DNA of 64,000 nt from Tumebacillus flagellatus (GTDB taxonomy: Bacteria; Bacillota; Bacilli; Tumebacillales; Tumebacillaceae): contig NZ_JMIR01000016.1 of assembly GCF_000714935.1 (NCBI RefSeq), positions 29,814 through 93,813 of the forward strand, in the 5' to 3' direction. The translations under genes were made by a program, and so were the position numbers. Positions within the stretch are counted from its first letter, which is position 1, and the number at the start of each line of letters is the position of its first letter. The notes under the pieces were generated by a model. That model searched no databases, was not told the DNA's origin, and saw only the letters and a program-made list of their open reading frames with translations. Positions 47,080-55,647 of this stretch are shown piece after piece.

Positions 47080-47460
47080 ATGGCCAAGATTCGCGTCTCC
47101 CGCGTCGGTGAACAAATCAAGAAGGAAATCGTGGACATCGTGCGCACGGAAGTCAAAGACCCGCGCGTCGGTTTTGTCACGATCACCGGTGTTGAAGCTT
47201 CCGGCGATTTGCAGCATGCAACCGTCTACGTCAGCGTCTTGGGCAACGATGAGCAACGCAAAGGCTCGCTCGACGCTTTGCAAAAAGCCACAGGCTTTAT
47301 CCGCGCGGAAGTAGGCCGTCGCATCCGCCTGCGCCGTACCCCGGAATTGCACTTTAAGCTCGACACGTCGCTCGACTATTCTACCCGCATCTCCGAAGTG
47401 TTGCGGGATATCAAAGAGGGTGAAACCACCGATGAACCCGGAAATGAAACAGGCGTATAA
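47080..47460 (+). CDS. rbfA: Ribosome-binding factor A
   Basis: 126 aa KH-like cold-adaptation and 30S maturation factor. The motifs RVGEQIKKEIVDIV, DPRVGFVTITGVE and the RRTPELHF segment match RbfA. The ATG at 47080 follows CGAGAGGTGG; upstream in-frame codons are in the hairpin region. It overlaps nrnA by 29 bases. Confidence 0.97.
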   Translation: MAKIRVSRVGEQIKKEIVDIVRTEVKDPRVGFVTITGVEASGDLQHATVYVSVLGNDEQRKGSLDALQKATGFIRAEVGRRIRLRRTPELHFKLDTSLDYSTRISEVLRDIKEGETTDEPGNETGV

Positions 47461-48430
47461 AACCGCCGCGAAGTTTTTCCGCGAATACGATGATTTCCTC
47501 TTGCTTGTGCACGAGAAGCCGGACGGCGACGCTCTCGGTTCCGTGCTCGGCGCGGCCCACTTGTTGCAACAATTGGGCAAAACGTTCACGCTCGTCAACG
47601 ACGACCCGATCCCGGACAAGTTTATGTTCCTGCCGATGGCCGATCAATTCTTGCTTCCGGAGAACGTCAAGACTCGTTTTCGTTCTGTGATTTCGTTTGA
47701 CTGCGGCGACCGCAAACGCCTCGGTCTATCCGGTGACTTGATCGCCAGCGACGCGGTGATTTTGAACATCGACCATCACAAAACCAACGACTTTTTTGGC
47801 ACGGAGAACCTCGTTGACCTCGACGCAGCCGCCACTTGCCAAATCGTCTACAAGATCTCCCGCGAAATGGAAGCGGAACTTTCCTTGGATGCGGCGACCT
47901 GCCTCTACACCGGCTTGGTCACCGACACCGGCGGCTTCCGCTACTCGAATACTTCTGAGGAAGTCATGTTGATCGCCGCTTCCTTGCTGAAACTCGGCGT
48001 CCAACCGTACAACGTCGTGGACAAAGTCATGGAGACGATGACGTGGCCGCAAGTGCTGCTGATTCGCTCGGCCTTGGAGAATCTCGGCCGCAGTGAGGAC
48101 GGCAAGTACGCGTGGGCGGTCGTCACCCGCGACATGATTCACGCGGCGGGCGGTTGCGACGAAGATGTCGAAGGGCTGGTCAACTACCCGCGCAACGTCG
48201 AAGGCGTGGAAGTCGGCATCCTCTTGCGCGAAGCTGCACCCGGCAAAGTCAAAGTCAGTTTCCGCTCCAAGTATGTCGTCGACGTCGGCGCCATCGCGCT
48301 CGAATTGGGCGGCGGCGGCCATGCCCGGGCGTCCGGCTGCACGGTGGACGGGACTTTGGAGGAAGTGAAGGAACGCGTGCTCGCCCGCGTGGCACAGGCG
48401 ATTTCCGAAGATGAGGCGGAACAGGCATGA
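47432..48430 (+). CDS. nrnA: Bifunctional oligoribonuclease / pAp phosphatase NrnA
   Basis: 332 aa DHH-family enzyme that degrades nanoRNA and converts pAp to AMP. Motif I (HEKPDGDALGSVLGA), the DHH motif (NIDHHKTNDFFG), TDTGGFRYSNT and the DHHA1 glycine motif (GGGGHARASGC) are all visible. The ATG at 47432 has GAGGGTG 9 bases ahead; a GTG at 47420 is less likely. Confidence 0.96.
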   Translation: MNPEMKQAYKTAAKFFREYDDFLLLVHEKPDGDALGSVLGAAHLLQQLGKTFTLVNDDPIPDKFMFLPMADQFLLPENVKTRFRSVISFDCGDRKRLGLSGDLIASDAVILNIDHHKTNDFFGTENLVDLDAAATCQIVYKISREMEAELSLDAATCLYTGLVTDTGGFRYSNTSEEVMLIAASLLKLGVQPYNVVDKVMETMTWPQVLLIRSALENLGRSEDGKYAWAVVTRDMIHAAGGCDEDVEGLVNYPRNVEGVEVGILLREAAPGKVKVSFRSKYVVDVGAIALELGGGGHARASGCTVDGTLEEVKERVLARVAQAISEDEAEQA

Positions 48431-49353
48431 ACGGAATTCTCGTCGTTAACAAACCGGCGGGTCTGACCTCCCAGCAAGTGGTGAGCCGGGCCCGCCGAAT
48501 TCTCGGAATGAAGAAGATCGGCCACACCGGGACGCTGGACCCGGATGTGACCGGCGTTTTGCCGCTGTGTCTGGGCACGGCAACCCGCGTGGCGGAATAC
48601 TTGCTCGATCAAGCCAAAGCGTATCGCGGAGAAGTGACGTTCGGCTGGTCCACGTCTACGCAGGACGCTTCCGGCGAGGTGCTGGAGTCGGTGGACGAAG
48701 TGCGGTTGACAGAGGAAGCGGTGCGCTCGGCGTTTGCCGCTTTCCTCGGCCCGATCTCACAGATTCCGCCGAAGTATTCCGCGATTAAGATCGACGGCAA
48801 ACGCGCCTACGACTTGGCGCGACAGGGGGAGGACGTCGAGATCCCGGCGCGGGAAGTGACGATCTACAACTTGGAGATCGAAGAGATGGACTTGAGCCTC
48901 CCGCATCCCAAAGTCCGCTTCACCGTCGAATGCTCCAAAGGCACGTACGTTCGCACGCTTTGTCACGACCTCGGACAAAAACTCGGCATCCCGGCGCACA
49001 TGTCGCATCTCGTGCGCACGCGCTCCGGCCCGTTCACGCTGGAGATGGCGATGACGCTGGAAGAAATTCAATCCTATGTTGAGGACGGCACGATCGAGAG
49101 TCGCCTGCAACCGCTCGGCGCGGCACTCCCGCATGTGCCGGTGCATCTCGTGCCGGAAGTGCTGGAACGCCGCGTGCACAACGGCCGTGACTTCACGATC
49201 AAAAAAGTCCTGCCCGGTACGGACGTCGGGTCGCTGATTCGCATGGAATCGCGGGAAGGTCAATTGTTGGCACTGTACCGTGTGGAGTCCATTGCGGACG
49301 GTCAGACGCATACACTGCCGGAGAAGGTGTTCAAAGAGCAGGTACAGGGGTGA
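48427..49353 (+). CDS. truB: tRNA pseudouridine(55) synthase TruB
   Basis: 308 aa. The catalytic Asp lies in GHTGTLDPDVTGVLP, the N-terminus is NKPAGLTSQQVV, and a PUA-like C-terminal domain follows. It makes pseudouridine 55 in the T loop of tRNAs. The ATG overlaps the nrnA stop (ATGA). Confidence 0.97.
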   Translation: MNGILVVNKPAGLTSQQVVSRARRILGMKKIGHTGTLDPDVTGVLPLCLGTATRVAEYLLDQAKAYRGEVTFGWSTSTQDASGEVLESVDEVRLTEEAVRSAFAAFLGPISQIPPKYSAIKIDGKRAYDLARQGEDVEIPAREVTIYNLEIEEMDLSLPHPKVRFTVECSKGTYVRTLCHDLGQKLGIPAHMSHLVRTRSGPFTLEMAMTLEEIQSYVEDGTIESRLQPLGAALPHVPVHLVPEVLERRVHNGRDFTIKKVLPGTDVGSLIRMESREGQLLALYRVESIADGQTHTLPEKVFKEQVQG

Positions 49354-49362
49354 AAGAGAGAC

Positions 49363-50313
49363 ATGGAGATCCTGAAGATCAACGGTTTTCCAGAAGGTCT
49401 TGCCGCACGGCCGTCGGTGATGGCGCTCGGCAATTTTGACGGCTTGCACGTCGGGCATCAACAATTGATTTCCCGCGCCAAGGAATTGGCCGACGCTTCC
49501 GGGTTGCCTGCGAGCGTGCTGACGTTCGACCCGCACCCGCGCGTCGTATTGGGCCGCGGTCACTACAACAACTTGCTGACTCCGTTTGAAGAGAAGATGC
49601 GAGTCTTGCAAGGGATGGGTGTACAGACCACCTATGTGGTGAATTTCACAACCGACTTTGCATGCCTTACCGCCGAAGAGTTCGTGTTCAACTTCTTGGC
49701 GGGATTGAACCCGCAGACGGTGGTCGTGGGGTTTGATTACTCGTTTGGACGCGGCGGGATCGCCGACGCGTCCCTTTTGAAAAAACTCGCGGAACAAATC
49801 GGCATCTACGTGGAGATCGTCGGAGCGGTCAACCGCTACGGCGAGAAGGTCAGCTCCACGCTGATCCGCGAGAAATTAAGCTACGGCGACGTGCGGCTGG
49901 TGCAAGAATTGCTCGGCCGCCCCTATGTCGTCAGCGGTCATGTCGTGCACGGGGAGAAGCGCGGGCGACTGCTTGGCTTCCCCACGGCGAACATCGAATT
50001 GTCCGAATCGTACTCGCTTCCGAAAAACGGCGTCTACTTGGTGCGCGTTCACATCGGCGGCGACTACGGCGGGGTGTGGCACGCGGGGGTGATGAACATC
50101 GGCACGAAGCCGACGTTCCACGACCAGGCTCATCGTTCCTTGGAAGCGCATCTGTTCCACTTTGACGGCGACATCTACGGTCAACCCGTCTATGTGGAGC
50201 TGCTCGACTTCTTGCGCGATGAGAAAAAGTTCTTCTCCATCGACGAGTTGATCGCGCAAATCGGGGCGGACGTGCAAGAGGCGCAAGCACGCCTCGCGCA
50301 ATACTCCGTCTAG
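49363..50313 (+). CDS. ribF: Bifunctional riboflavin kinase / FAD synthetase
   Basis: 316 aa. The N-terminal adenylyltransferase domain has the HxGH-type motif (LGNFDGLHVGHQQLI), and the C-terminal flavokinase domain has GRLLGFPTANIEL. It converts riboflavin to FMN and FAD. It is the last gene of the nusA-infB operon, 10 bases after truB. Confidence 0.97.
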   Translation: MEILKINGFPEGLAARPSVMALGNFDGLHVGHQQLISRAKELADASGLPASVLTFDPHPRVVLGRGHYNNLLTPFEEKMRVLQGMGVQTTYVVNFTTDFACLTAEEFVFNFLAGLNPQTVVVGFDYSFGRGGIADASLLKKLAEQIGIYVEIVGAVNRYGEKVSSTLIREKLSYGDVRLVQELLGRPYVVSGHVVHGEKRGRLLGFPTANIELSESYSLPKNGVYLVRVHIGGDYGGVWHAGVMNIGTKPTFHDQAHRSLEAHLFHFDGDIYGQPVYVELLDFLRDEKKFFSIDELIAQIGADVQEAQARLAQYSV

Positions 50314-50328
50314 GTCTGAATCCCGTTG

Positions 50329-50357
50329 GCGCTTGCATACACATGAAGCACAAGCGC
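50329..50357 (+). other. Hairpin after ribF
   Basis: GCGCTTG (50329-50335) pairs with CAAGCGC (50351-50357) across a 15-base loop. No T run follows, so a terminator function is doubtful. Confidence 0.4.
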
Positions 50358-50362
50358 TGGTG

Positions 50363-50391
50363 TTGTGCAAGGGAATCAGATATGCTATAAT
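50363..50391 (+). promoter_or_regulatory. Strong sigma-A promoter upstream of the small gene pair
   Basis: TTGTGC (50363-50368), 17-base spacer, then perfect TATAAT (50386-50391) with an extended TG at 50383-50384. It is one of the best promoters in the window. Its transcript covers the two small genes and probably rpsO. Confidence 0.88.
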
Positions 50392-50471
50392 CTCTTAGTG
50401 GTTCTTAACGTCGTCCTACTAGACCCAGCTCCCGGCCTTACACGATCGTGAGAGCGAGGGATGGATGAGCC

Positions 50472-50699
50472 GTGAGAGTCCCATACGTCGATGAACGAGA
50501 TGAGAAGTTGATGGAGTGGTGCCGCGAAGTGGCACGAATCTGCGTCAGCGATGAGTTTAAGCGACTCAACCGCGACTTGCTGAAATTCTATCGCAAGTCC
50601 GGGATGGACGATCCCTTTTTGCTGGCTTTTCAAGATTCGCTGTTTTCCTTGTTTACCGAGGGAGACGAGAATTTTCAGCAGTCGTTTGAGTACAACTGA
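50472..50699 (+). CDS. Small protein of unknown function, first of a pair
   Basis: 75 aa, not recognised. Highly charged and probably helical: a DERDEKLMEWCREVARI helix, then SDEFKRLNRDLLKFYRKSG, then an acidic C-terminus (FTEGDENFQQSF). No TM segment or signal peptide. It starts at the GTG at 50472 after GAGGGATGGATGAG. The second small gene starts 2 bases after its stop. A toxin-antitoxin-like pair is one possibility; nothing in the sequence proves it. Confidence 0.7.
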   Translation: MRVPYVDERDEKLMEWCREVARICVSDEFKRLNRDLLKFYRKSGMDDPFLLAFQDSLFSLFTEGDENFQQSFEYN

Positions 50700-50701
50700 T
50701 C

Positions 50702-50923
50702 ATGCGAGTCATCGTCACAGCCCATGCCAAGCAGCGCCTCTATGAGGGGCGGCAGCGAGGCATTCACGTGGACGACATCGTGAGAGCCGCGCGGCTGTTG
50801 CCGGGCGTTCTGCCGGTTGCGACGAGATTCCGGGGATTTATCTCCTTTAGCGGGAGAGCCTTTGACATTGTAGCCAAAGACATCGCACAGGGACGGCTGG
50901 TCATCACAGTCATCGGCAAATAA
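50702..50923 (+). CDS. Small DUF4258-like protein, second of a pair
   Basis: 73 aa. The start (VIVTAHAKQRLYEGRQRGIH) has the HAxxR...RGI pattern of DUF4258-like proteins, followed by a DDIVRAAR helix and beta strands ending GRLVITVIGK. That fold class is loosely RelE-like. It follows the gene at 50472 by 2 bases and precedes rpsO. The function is unknown. Confidence 0.65.
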   Translation: MRVIVTAHAKQRLYEGRQRGIHVDDIVRAARLLPGVLPVATRFRGFISFSGRAFDIVAKDIAQGRLVITVIGK

Positions 50924-50945
50924 CACTGCAACCATGAGCGCGGAT

Positions 50946-50965
50946 TGTCGACTACACCGACGACA
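50946..50965 (+). promoter_or_regulatory. Short stem in the rpsO leader
   Basis: TGTCG (50946-50950) pairs with CGACA (50961-50965). S15 represses its own mRNA through a leader fold in several Bacilli, so an operator is plausible here. The pairing is short and the support is weak. Confidence 0.25.
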
Positions 50966-51004
50966 TTCTGGGCCTTGGGGATATATAATAGGAGGTGTAT
51001 TGAG

Positions 51005-51274
51005 ATGGCACTGTCTCAAGACGCGAAAAAACAACTGATCGAAAACTTCCAAGTACACGAAACCGACACCGGTTCCCCGGAAGTACAAATCGCAATCCTG
51101 ACCAACAAGATCAACTACCTGAACGATCACCTGCGTACGCATAAGAAAGACCACCACTCCCGTCGTGGCCTTCTGAAAATGGTCGGTCATCGCCGTAACC
51201 TGTTGAACTACCTCCGCAAGACGGACGTCAACCGTTACCGCGAAACCGTTGCGAAACTGGGTCTGCGTAAGTAA
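51005..51274 (+). CDS. rpsO: 30S ribosomal protein S15
   Basis: 89 aa, the standard length. The sequence [19 protein letters not shown] and the [19 protein letters not shown] motif are diagnostic. S15 binds the central domain of 16S rRNA. The ATG at 51005 follows a perfect AGGAGGTG; the in-frame extension to 50945 is leader. Confidence 0.98.
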   Translation: MALSQDAKKQLIENFQVHETDTGSPEVQIAILTNKINYLNDHLRTHKKDHHSRRGLLKMVGHRRNLLNYLRKTDVNRYRETVAKLGLRK

Positions 51275-51281
51275 CACTTGT

Positions 51282-51316
51282 AAGAAGCGGGAAATTTCTT
51301 TCCCGCTTCTTCTTTG
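51282..51316 (+). terminator. Terminator after rpsO
   Basis: AAGAAGCGGGAAA (51282-51294) pairs perfectly with TTTCCCGCTTCTT (51299-51311), followed by CTTTG. The T run is short, so some read-through into pnp is likely. Confidence 0.85.
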
Positions 51317-51404
51317 TGTTGGGAATGATTTTTCTCGGGCAAAGAAGGAAATACTATCCTCAAGTGCGAAGTAATATAAGATTTAAGTCGTTCATACATA
51401 GGTC

Positions 51405-51422
51405 GATATCGAAAGCGATATC
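51405..51422 (+). promoter_or_regulatory. Hairpin just upstream of the pnp ribosome binding site
   Basis: GATATCG (51405-51411) pairs perfectly with CGATATC (51416-51422) around loop AAAG. It lies 4 bases before AGGAGG. A role in pnp mRNA control, as known in other bacteria, is inference. Confidence 0.5.
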
Positions 51423-51445
51423 CGTAAGGAGGTATCTTGTATACC

Positions 51446-53680
51446 ATGCACAAAGTCTTTACAACTACGCTTGGCGGACGCACGCTGAGCATCGAGATTG
51501 GTAAAGTTGCGAAACAAGCCAGTGGGTCTTGCTTCGTTCGCTACGGCGATACGGTTGTTTTGGCAACCGTTACAGCATCGAAAGAACCGAAGGACCTCGA
51601 TTTCTTCCCGCTGACGGTCAACTACGAAGAGCGCCTGTACTCCGTAGGTAAAATTCCGGGCGGTTTCATCAAACGCGAAGGCCGTCCGTCGGAGAAAGCG
51701 ATCTTGGCATCCCGCCTGATCGACCGTCCGATCCGACCGCTGTTCCCGGAAGGCTTCCGCAACGATATTCAAGTCATGGACATCGTTATGTCTGTAGACC
51801 AAGACTGCGCGCCGGAAATCGTCGCGATGATCGGTACTTCTGTTGCGTTGATGACGTCCAACGTGCCGTTTGAAGGCCCGATTGCAGGCGTCATCGTCGG
51901 CCGTGTAGATGGTGAACTGATCGTCAACCCGACCGTTGAGCAAGCCGCGAAATCGGACATGCACCTCGTGGTCGCGGGCACCAAGCACGCGATCAACATG
52001 GTCGAAGCGGGCGCGAAGGAAGTGACGGAAGCAGACATGATCGAAGCGATCATGTTCGGTCATGAACGCATCAAGGAATTGGTGGAATTCCAAGAGCAGA
52101 TCGTCGCAGAACTGCAACCGGAGAAGATGGAAGTCGTTCTCCACGCAGTCGATGCGGAGATCAACGAAAAAGTCCGTGCCATGGCAACGGACAAGCTCAA
52201 AGAAGCGATCCGCACCTTCGACAAGCACGAGCGTGAAGCGAACATCACCGCTGTGAAGGACGAAGTGAAAGCGGCGCTGCTCGAAGAGCTCGGCGAAGAG
52301 AACTTCGGCGTACACTCCAAAGACATCAACGAGATCCTCTACGACATCGTGAAGGAACAAGTCCGCTACTCGATCGTCCACGAAGGCATCCGTCCGGACG
52401 GACGCAAGATCGACGAAGTGCGCCCGATCGAAACGGAAGTCGGGTTGCTCCCGCGCGCACACGGCTCCGGCCTGTTCACTCGCGGTCAAACCCAAGCGCT
52501 CTCCATCTGCACCCTCGGCGTGCTCGGCGATGCACAGGAAATCGACGGCATCGGCCTTGAAGAAGAGAAGCGCTTCATGCACCACTACAACTTCCCGCCG
52601 TTCTCCGTCGGCGAGGCGCGCCCGCTGCGTGCTCCGTCCCGCCGCGATATCGGTCACGGCGCTCTCGGCGAACGCGCGATGGAACCGGTCATTCCGGATA
52701 AGGAAGAATTCCCGTACACCATCCGTCTCGTCTCCGAAGTTCTCGAATCGAACGGCTCCTCTTCGCAAGCGTCGATCTGCGGTTCGATCCTCGCGATGAT
52801 GGACGCGGGTGTTCCGATCAAAGCGCCGGTTTCCGGCGTTGCGATGGGCCTGGTTGCAGACGGTGACAAGATGACCGTCCTCACCGACATCCAAGGCATG
52901 GAAGACCATCTCGGCGACATGGACTTCAAAGTTGCAGGCACCGAGAAGGGCATCACTGCGCTGCAGATGGACATCAAGATCAAAGGCATCAACCGCGAAG
53001 TTCTCGAAACGGCGATGGAGCAAGCACATCGCGGCCGCGCGCACATCCTCGCCAAGATGATGGAAGCGATCTCCCAACCGCGTGAAGACCTCTCGCCGTA
53101 CGCGCCGCGCATCATCACCCTGCGCATCAACCCGGACAAGATCCGCGACGTCATTGGACCGGGCGGCCGCGTGATCAACAAGATCATCGACGAAACCGGC
53201 GTCAAGATCGACATCGAGCAAGACGGCCGCGTGTTCATCGCTGCGACCAACGGGGAAGCAGGGGAGAAGGCGAAAGCGATCATCGAAGGCATCGTCAAGG
53301 AAGTCGAAGCAGGCGTCACGTACAACGGCAAAGTTACCCGCGTGGAGAAATACGGCGCGTTCGTCGAAGTTCTCCCGGGCAAGGAAGGTCTCGTGCACAT
53401 CTCGCAACTGGGCGAAGAGCGTGTCGAGAAAACGGAAGACGTGGTCAAAGTCGGTGACATGTTGCTCGTCAAGTGTACCGAAATCGACCCGCAAGGCCGC
53501 GTGAACCTCTCGCACAAGGAAGCGATTCGCGAGCTCAAGGGTCTCCCGCCGTCTCCGCCGTCCGAATCCCGTCCGCCGCGTCGTGAAAACCGCGACGGCG
53601 ACCGCGGACCGCGCGGTGATCGCGGCGGCGACCGCCGTCCGCACAACAGCGACCGTCCGCGTCAAGAAACCAAGCAGTAA
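51446..53680 (+). CDS. pnp: Polyribonucleotide nucleotidyltransferase (PNPase)
   Basis: 744 aa 3'-5' phosphorolytic exoribonuclease. Two RNase PH domains ([23 protein letters not shown]-like [16 protein letters not shown]), a KH domain ([18 protein letters not shown]) and an S1 domain (from about residue 620) are in order. The C-terminal tail is RG/RD-rich ([18 protein letters not shown]). The ATG at 51446 is 13 bases from AGGAGG; a TTG at 51437 is 4 bases from it, so either start is possible. Confidence 0.97.
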   Translation: MHKVFTTTLGGRTLSIEIGKVAKQASGSCFVRYGDTVVLATVTASKEPKDLDFFPLTVNYEERLYSVGKIPGGFIKREGRPSEKAILASRLIDRPIRPLFPEGFRNDIQVMDIVMSVDQDCAPEIVAMIGTSVALMTSNVPFEGPIAGVIVGRVDGELIVNPTVEQAAKSDMHLVVAGTKHAINMVEAGAKEVTEADMIEAIMFGHERIKELVEFQEQIVAELQPEKMEVVLHAVDAEINEKVRAMATDKLKEAIRTFDKHEREANITAVKDEVKAALLEELGEENFGVHSKDINEILYDIVKEQVRYSIVHEGIRPDGRKIDEVRPIETEVGLLPRAHGSGLFTRGQTQALSICTLGVLGDAQEIDGIGLEEEKRFMHHYNFPPFSVGEARPLRAPSRRDIGHGALGERAMEPVIPDKEEFPYTIRLVSEVLESNGSSSQASICGSILAMMDAGVPIKAPVSGVAMGLVADGDKMTVLTDIQGMEDHLGDMDFKVAGTEKGITALQMDIKIKGINREVLETAMEQAHRGRAHILAKMMEAISQPREDLSPYAPRIITLRINPDKIRDVIGPGGRVINKIIDETGVKIDIEQDGRVFIAATNGEAGEKAKAIIEGIVKEVEAGVTYNGKVTRVEKYGAFVEVLPGKEGLVHISQLGEERVEKTEDVVKVGDMLLVKCTEIDPQGRVNLSHKEAIRELKGLPPSPPSESRPPRRENRDGDRGPRGDRGGDRRPHNSDRPRQETKQ

Positions 53681-53716
53681 TCCCGCACGCTTTTCTTCAA
53701 TTGAGAGATCGAAACC

Positions 53717-53756
53717 AAAGAGACAGACCGCCGCACGGCGGCCTGTCTCTTTTTTT
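53717..53756 (+). terminator. Terminator after pnp
   Basis: AAAGAGACAG-A-CCGCCG pairs with CGGCGG-C-CTGTCTCTTT around a 2-base loop and is followed by a long T run. Confidence 0.92.
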
Positions 53757-53815
53757 CGGTCTAGCCCTGTGCTTTTGCGCATAGAATCCTCCTAGCACAG
53801 TGAGGAGGTACGAGC

Positions 53816-54574
53816 ATGAAAACCAAGACGACCTCGACGGCGCGGCGGGTACAAGCCGGCAAACTGCTGGCCGCAGCGGCGGTGTGCCTGCTGCTGTACT
53901 CCGGCCTCAGCGATACGATGGCGATCAATACATACGTGCGGGATCTCAAAGGCATGGCGATTCCCGTACAGAGCTTCAACGTCCAAGAAAAAGCGGTTGC
54001 GCTGACGTTCGATGTCGGCGCATCCGACAACGAGCGCATCGCCGACATCTTGAATCAACTGCGGACCCAACATGTGCAGGCGACGTTTTTTCTAACGGGG
54101 GAGTGGGTGGAGAAGAATCCGCGCACCGCTTTGGAAATTGTCAAACAAGGTCATGAAGTCGGCCATTCTCTCTATACGTACCAAAAAGCAACAGCCCTTT
54201 CTGCCGCCGACCTGCAAGCGGAGCTCGACCGCTCCGACGCCGCTTGGAAAAAAGCCGGCCTGCCGGACTCCGCGCTGTTTCGCATCCCCTACGGCGACGC
54301 GCAAAACTCGAAAGGCCTACTCGCCAAACAGATTCGTGAACGCCACGAAGACCTGATTTCCTGGTCGGTCAACGCGGCGCCAAACGTTGGGCAAGACCCG
54401 GCGACCGTCTGGACGGGGTTGGAGAAGTCCTTGCAGCCGGGCGACATCCTCCGCCTGCGCACCGACGCCCAAACCTCAAAAGGATTGACGCAGCTCTTGC
54501 AACTCGTCCAAGGCGCCGGGTTCCAGTGGAGCACTTGCTCCGACCTGCAAGGGAAAGGGGGGAGCGGAACATGA
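53816..54574 (+). CDS. Degenerate polysaccharide deacetylase-like protein
   Basis: 252 aa with an N-terminal signal or anchor segment (LLAAAAVCLLLYSGLS) and a NodB-like fold. Motif 1 reads TFDVG instead of TFDDG, so a metal-binding Asp is missing. Motif 2 reads HSLYTY, so the second metal His is lost. Motif 3 is kept (FRIPYGDA). The last motif has Arg in place of the usual His (ILRLRTD). It is therefore probably not an active deacetylase. It overlaps the next, similar gene by 4 bases. CATAGAAT at 53780 is near the sigma-E -10 consensus, without a matching -35. Confidence 0.8.
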   Translation: MKTKTTSTARRVQAGKLLAAAAVCLLLYSGLSDTMAINTYVRDLKGMAIPVQSFNVQEKAVALTFDVGASDNERIADILNQLRTQHVQATFFLTGEWVEKNPRTALEIVKQGHEVGHSLYTYQKATALSAADLQAELDRSDAAWKKAGLPDSALFRIPYGDAQNSKGLLAKQIRERHEDLISWSVNAAPNVGQDPATVWTGLEKSLQPGDILRLRTDAQTSKGLTQLLQLVQGAGFQWSTCSDLQGKGGSGT

Positions 54575-55557
54575 GAAAGCCCATTCTCTCCTTCAAACTG
54601 CCGCGCGGCCGTCTGATCGCAGGGGCTGCCGTCGCGCTGCTGCTGGCGGGCGGCCTTTTTTGGAAGGGACAACCCAGACAATCCGGCGGACCGCTTGCTG
54701 TCGTCAGCGCGATGGCGGGCCATCAGGAGAAGTCGCTGCAACAGCGCGTGGAAATTTTGGCGGGTCAGTACGACGCCGAACCGATCGACGCGCGCAATGA
54801 CCGGGTCTGGAAAGGCATCCCCGCCCTCAACGGCCTGAAAATCGACGTCGCTGCCACCGTCAAGCAAAACGAGAAAAACCCCGACGGCCGGCTCCAACTC
54901 GTCGCCAAACAAATTCCGCCAAAAGTAACCCTCGACGACCTCGGCGCGGTGCCGATCTACCGGGGCAATCCGGAAAAAAAACAAATGGCGCTCATGATAA
55001 ATGTTGCGTGGGGAACAGAATATATAGAGGATATGCTGAAAACGCTGGACGAATGCGGCGTGAAAGCGACGTTTTTTCTCGACGGGTCGTGGACGGCCGA
55101 CAACCCGTCCGTCGCCAAAGAGATTGTCGCGCGCGGGCATGAACTCGGCAACCATGCCTATACGCACCCCGACATGTCGAAACTGGGTGCCGCCGCGCAA
55201 CAAAGTCAGATCGCCCGCACCAACCAAGCGATCCAAAAAGCGACCGGCATCACGCCGCGCCTGTTCGCGCCGCCGTCGGGCGCGTACAACGACACCACCG
55301 TCAAAACCGCGCACGGGCAGAAGATGCGGACGGTCCTCTGGACGCTCGACACCGTCGATTGGAAAAAACCGCCCGCTGCCACCATCACGAGCCGCGTGCT
55401 GAACAAAGCGGAAAACGGCGCGATGGTGCTGATGCATCCGACGGAACCGACGCGCGACGCTTTGCGTACCTTAGTGCAAGGGTTGCAGAAAAAAGGCTAC
55501 GCTCTCGTCACCGTCTCGCAACTGCTCGACCCGGAGCGCCCCTTGCCCGCTCCGTAA
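54571..55557 (+). CDS. ylxY: YlxY-like polysaccharide deacetylase family protein
   Basis: 328 aa. N-terminal TM anchor (GAAVALLLAGGLFWKG), linker, and NodB domain from about residue 140. Motif 1 reads INVAWG, without the usual Asp pair; motif 2 (GNHAYTHPD), motif 3 (RLFAPPSGAY) and motif 5 (VLMHPT) are intact. Its place between pnp and mlpA is that of Bacillus ylxY, a probable sporulation gene. The ATG at 54571 follows GGGGGGAGCGG and overlaps the previous stop. Confidence 0.88.
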   Translation: MRKPILSFKLPRGRLIAGAAVALLLAGGLFWKGQPRQSGGPLAVVSAMAGHQEKSLQQRVEILAGQYDAEPIDARNDRVWKGIPALNGLKIDVAATVKQNEKNPDGRLQLVAKQIPPKVTLDDLGAVPIYRGNPEKKQMALMINVAWGTEYIEDMLKTLDECGVKATFFLDGSWTADNPSVAKEIVARGHELGNHAYTHPDMSKLGAAAQQSQIARTNQAIQKATGITPRLFAPPSGAYNDTTVKTAHGQKMRTVLWTLDTVDWKKPPAATITSRVLNKAENGAMVLMHPTEPTRDALRTLVQGLQKKGYALVTVSQLLDPERPLPAP

Positions 55558-55574
55558 GGCGTCAGGGCGTCAAC

Positions 55575-55603
55575 TTGTTCCGATTGGAATGTTCTGTTAT
55601 AGT
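55575..55603 (+). promoter_or_regulatory. Sigma-A promoter of mlpA
   Basis: TTGTTC (55575-55580), 17-base spacer, TATAGT (55598-55603) with extended TG at 55595-55596. It lies 45 bases before the mlpA start. Confidence 0.8.
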
Positions 55604-55647
55604 AATGGCAGTTTCTATTAGACGCAACGTGTACGAGGAGGATGTCC

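Noticed and set aside
44458..47619. 1053-codon open frame on the minus strand
   Set aside because: It lies wholly opposite rplGA/ylxQ, infB and rbfA, which have clear homology. Strong third-position GC bias leaves the opposite strand free of stops. The translation is low in recognisable motifs and rich in Arg, Asp and His, as usual for such shadows.
50984..50989. TATAAT just upstream of rpsO as a promoter -10
   Set aside because: A start from it would fall within the ribosome binding site, and no -35 lies at the right distance.
51392..53782. 796-codon open frame on the minus strand opposite pnp
   Set aside because: Same cause as above: codon bias of pnp on the plus strand. No ribosome binding site or known motif.
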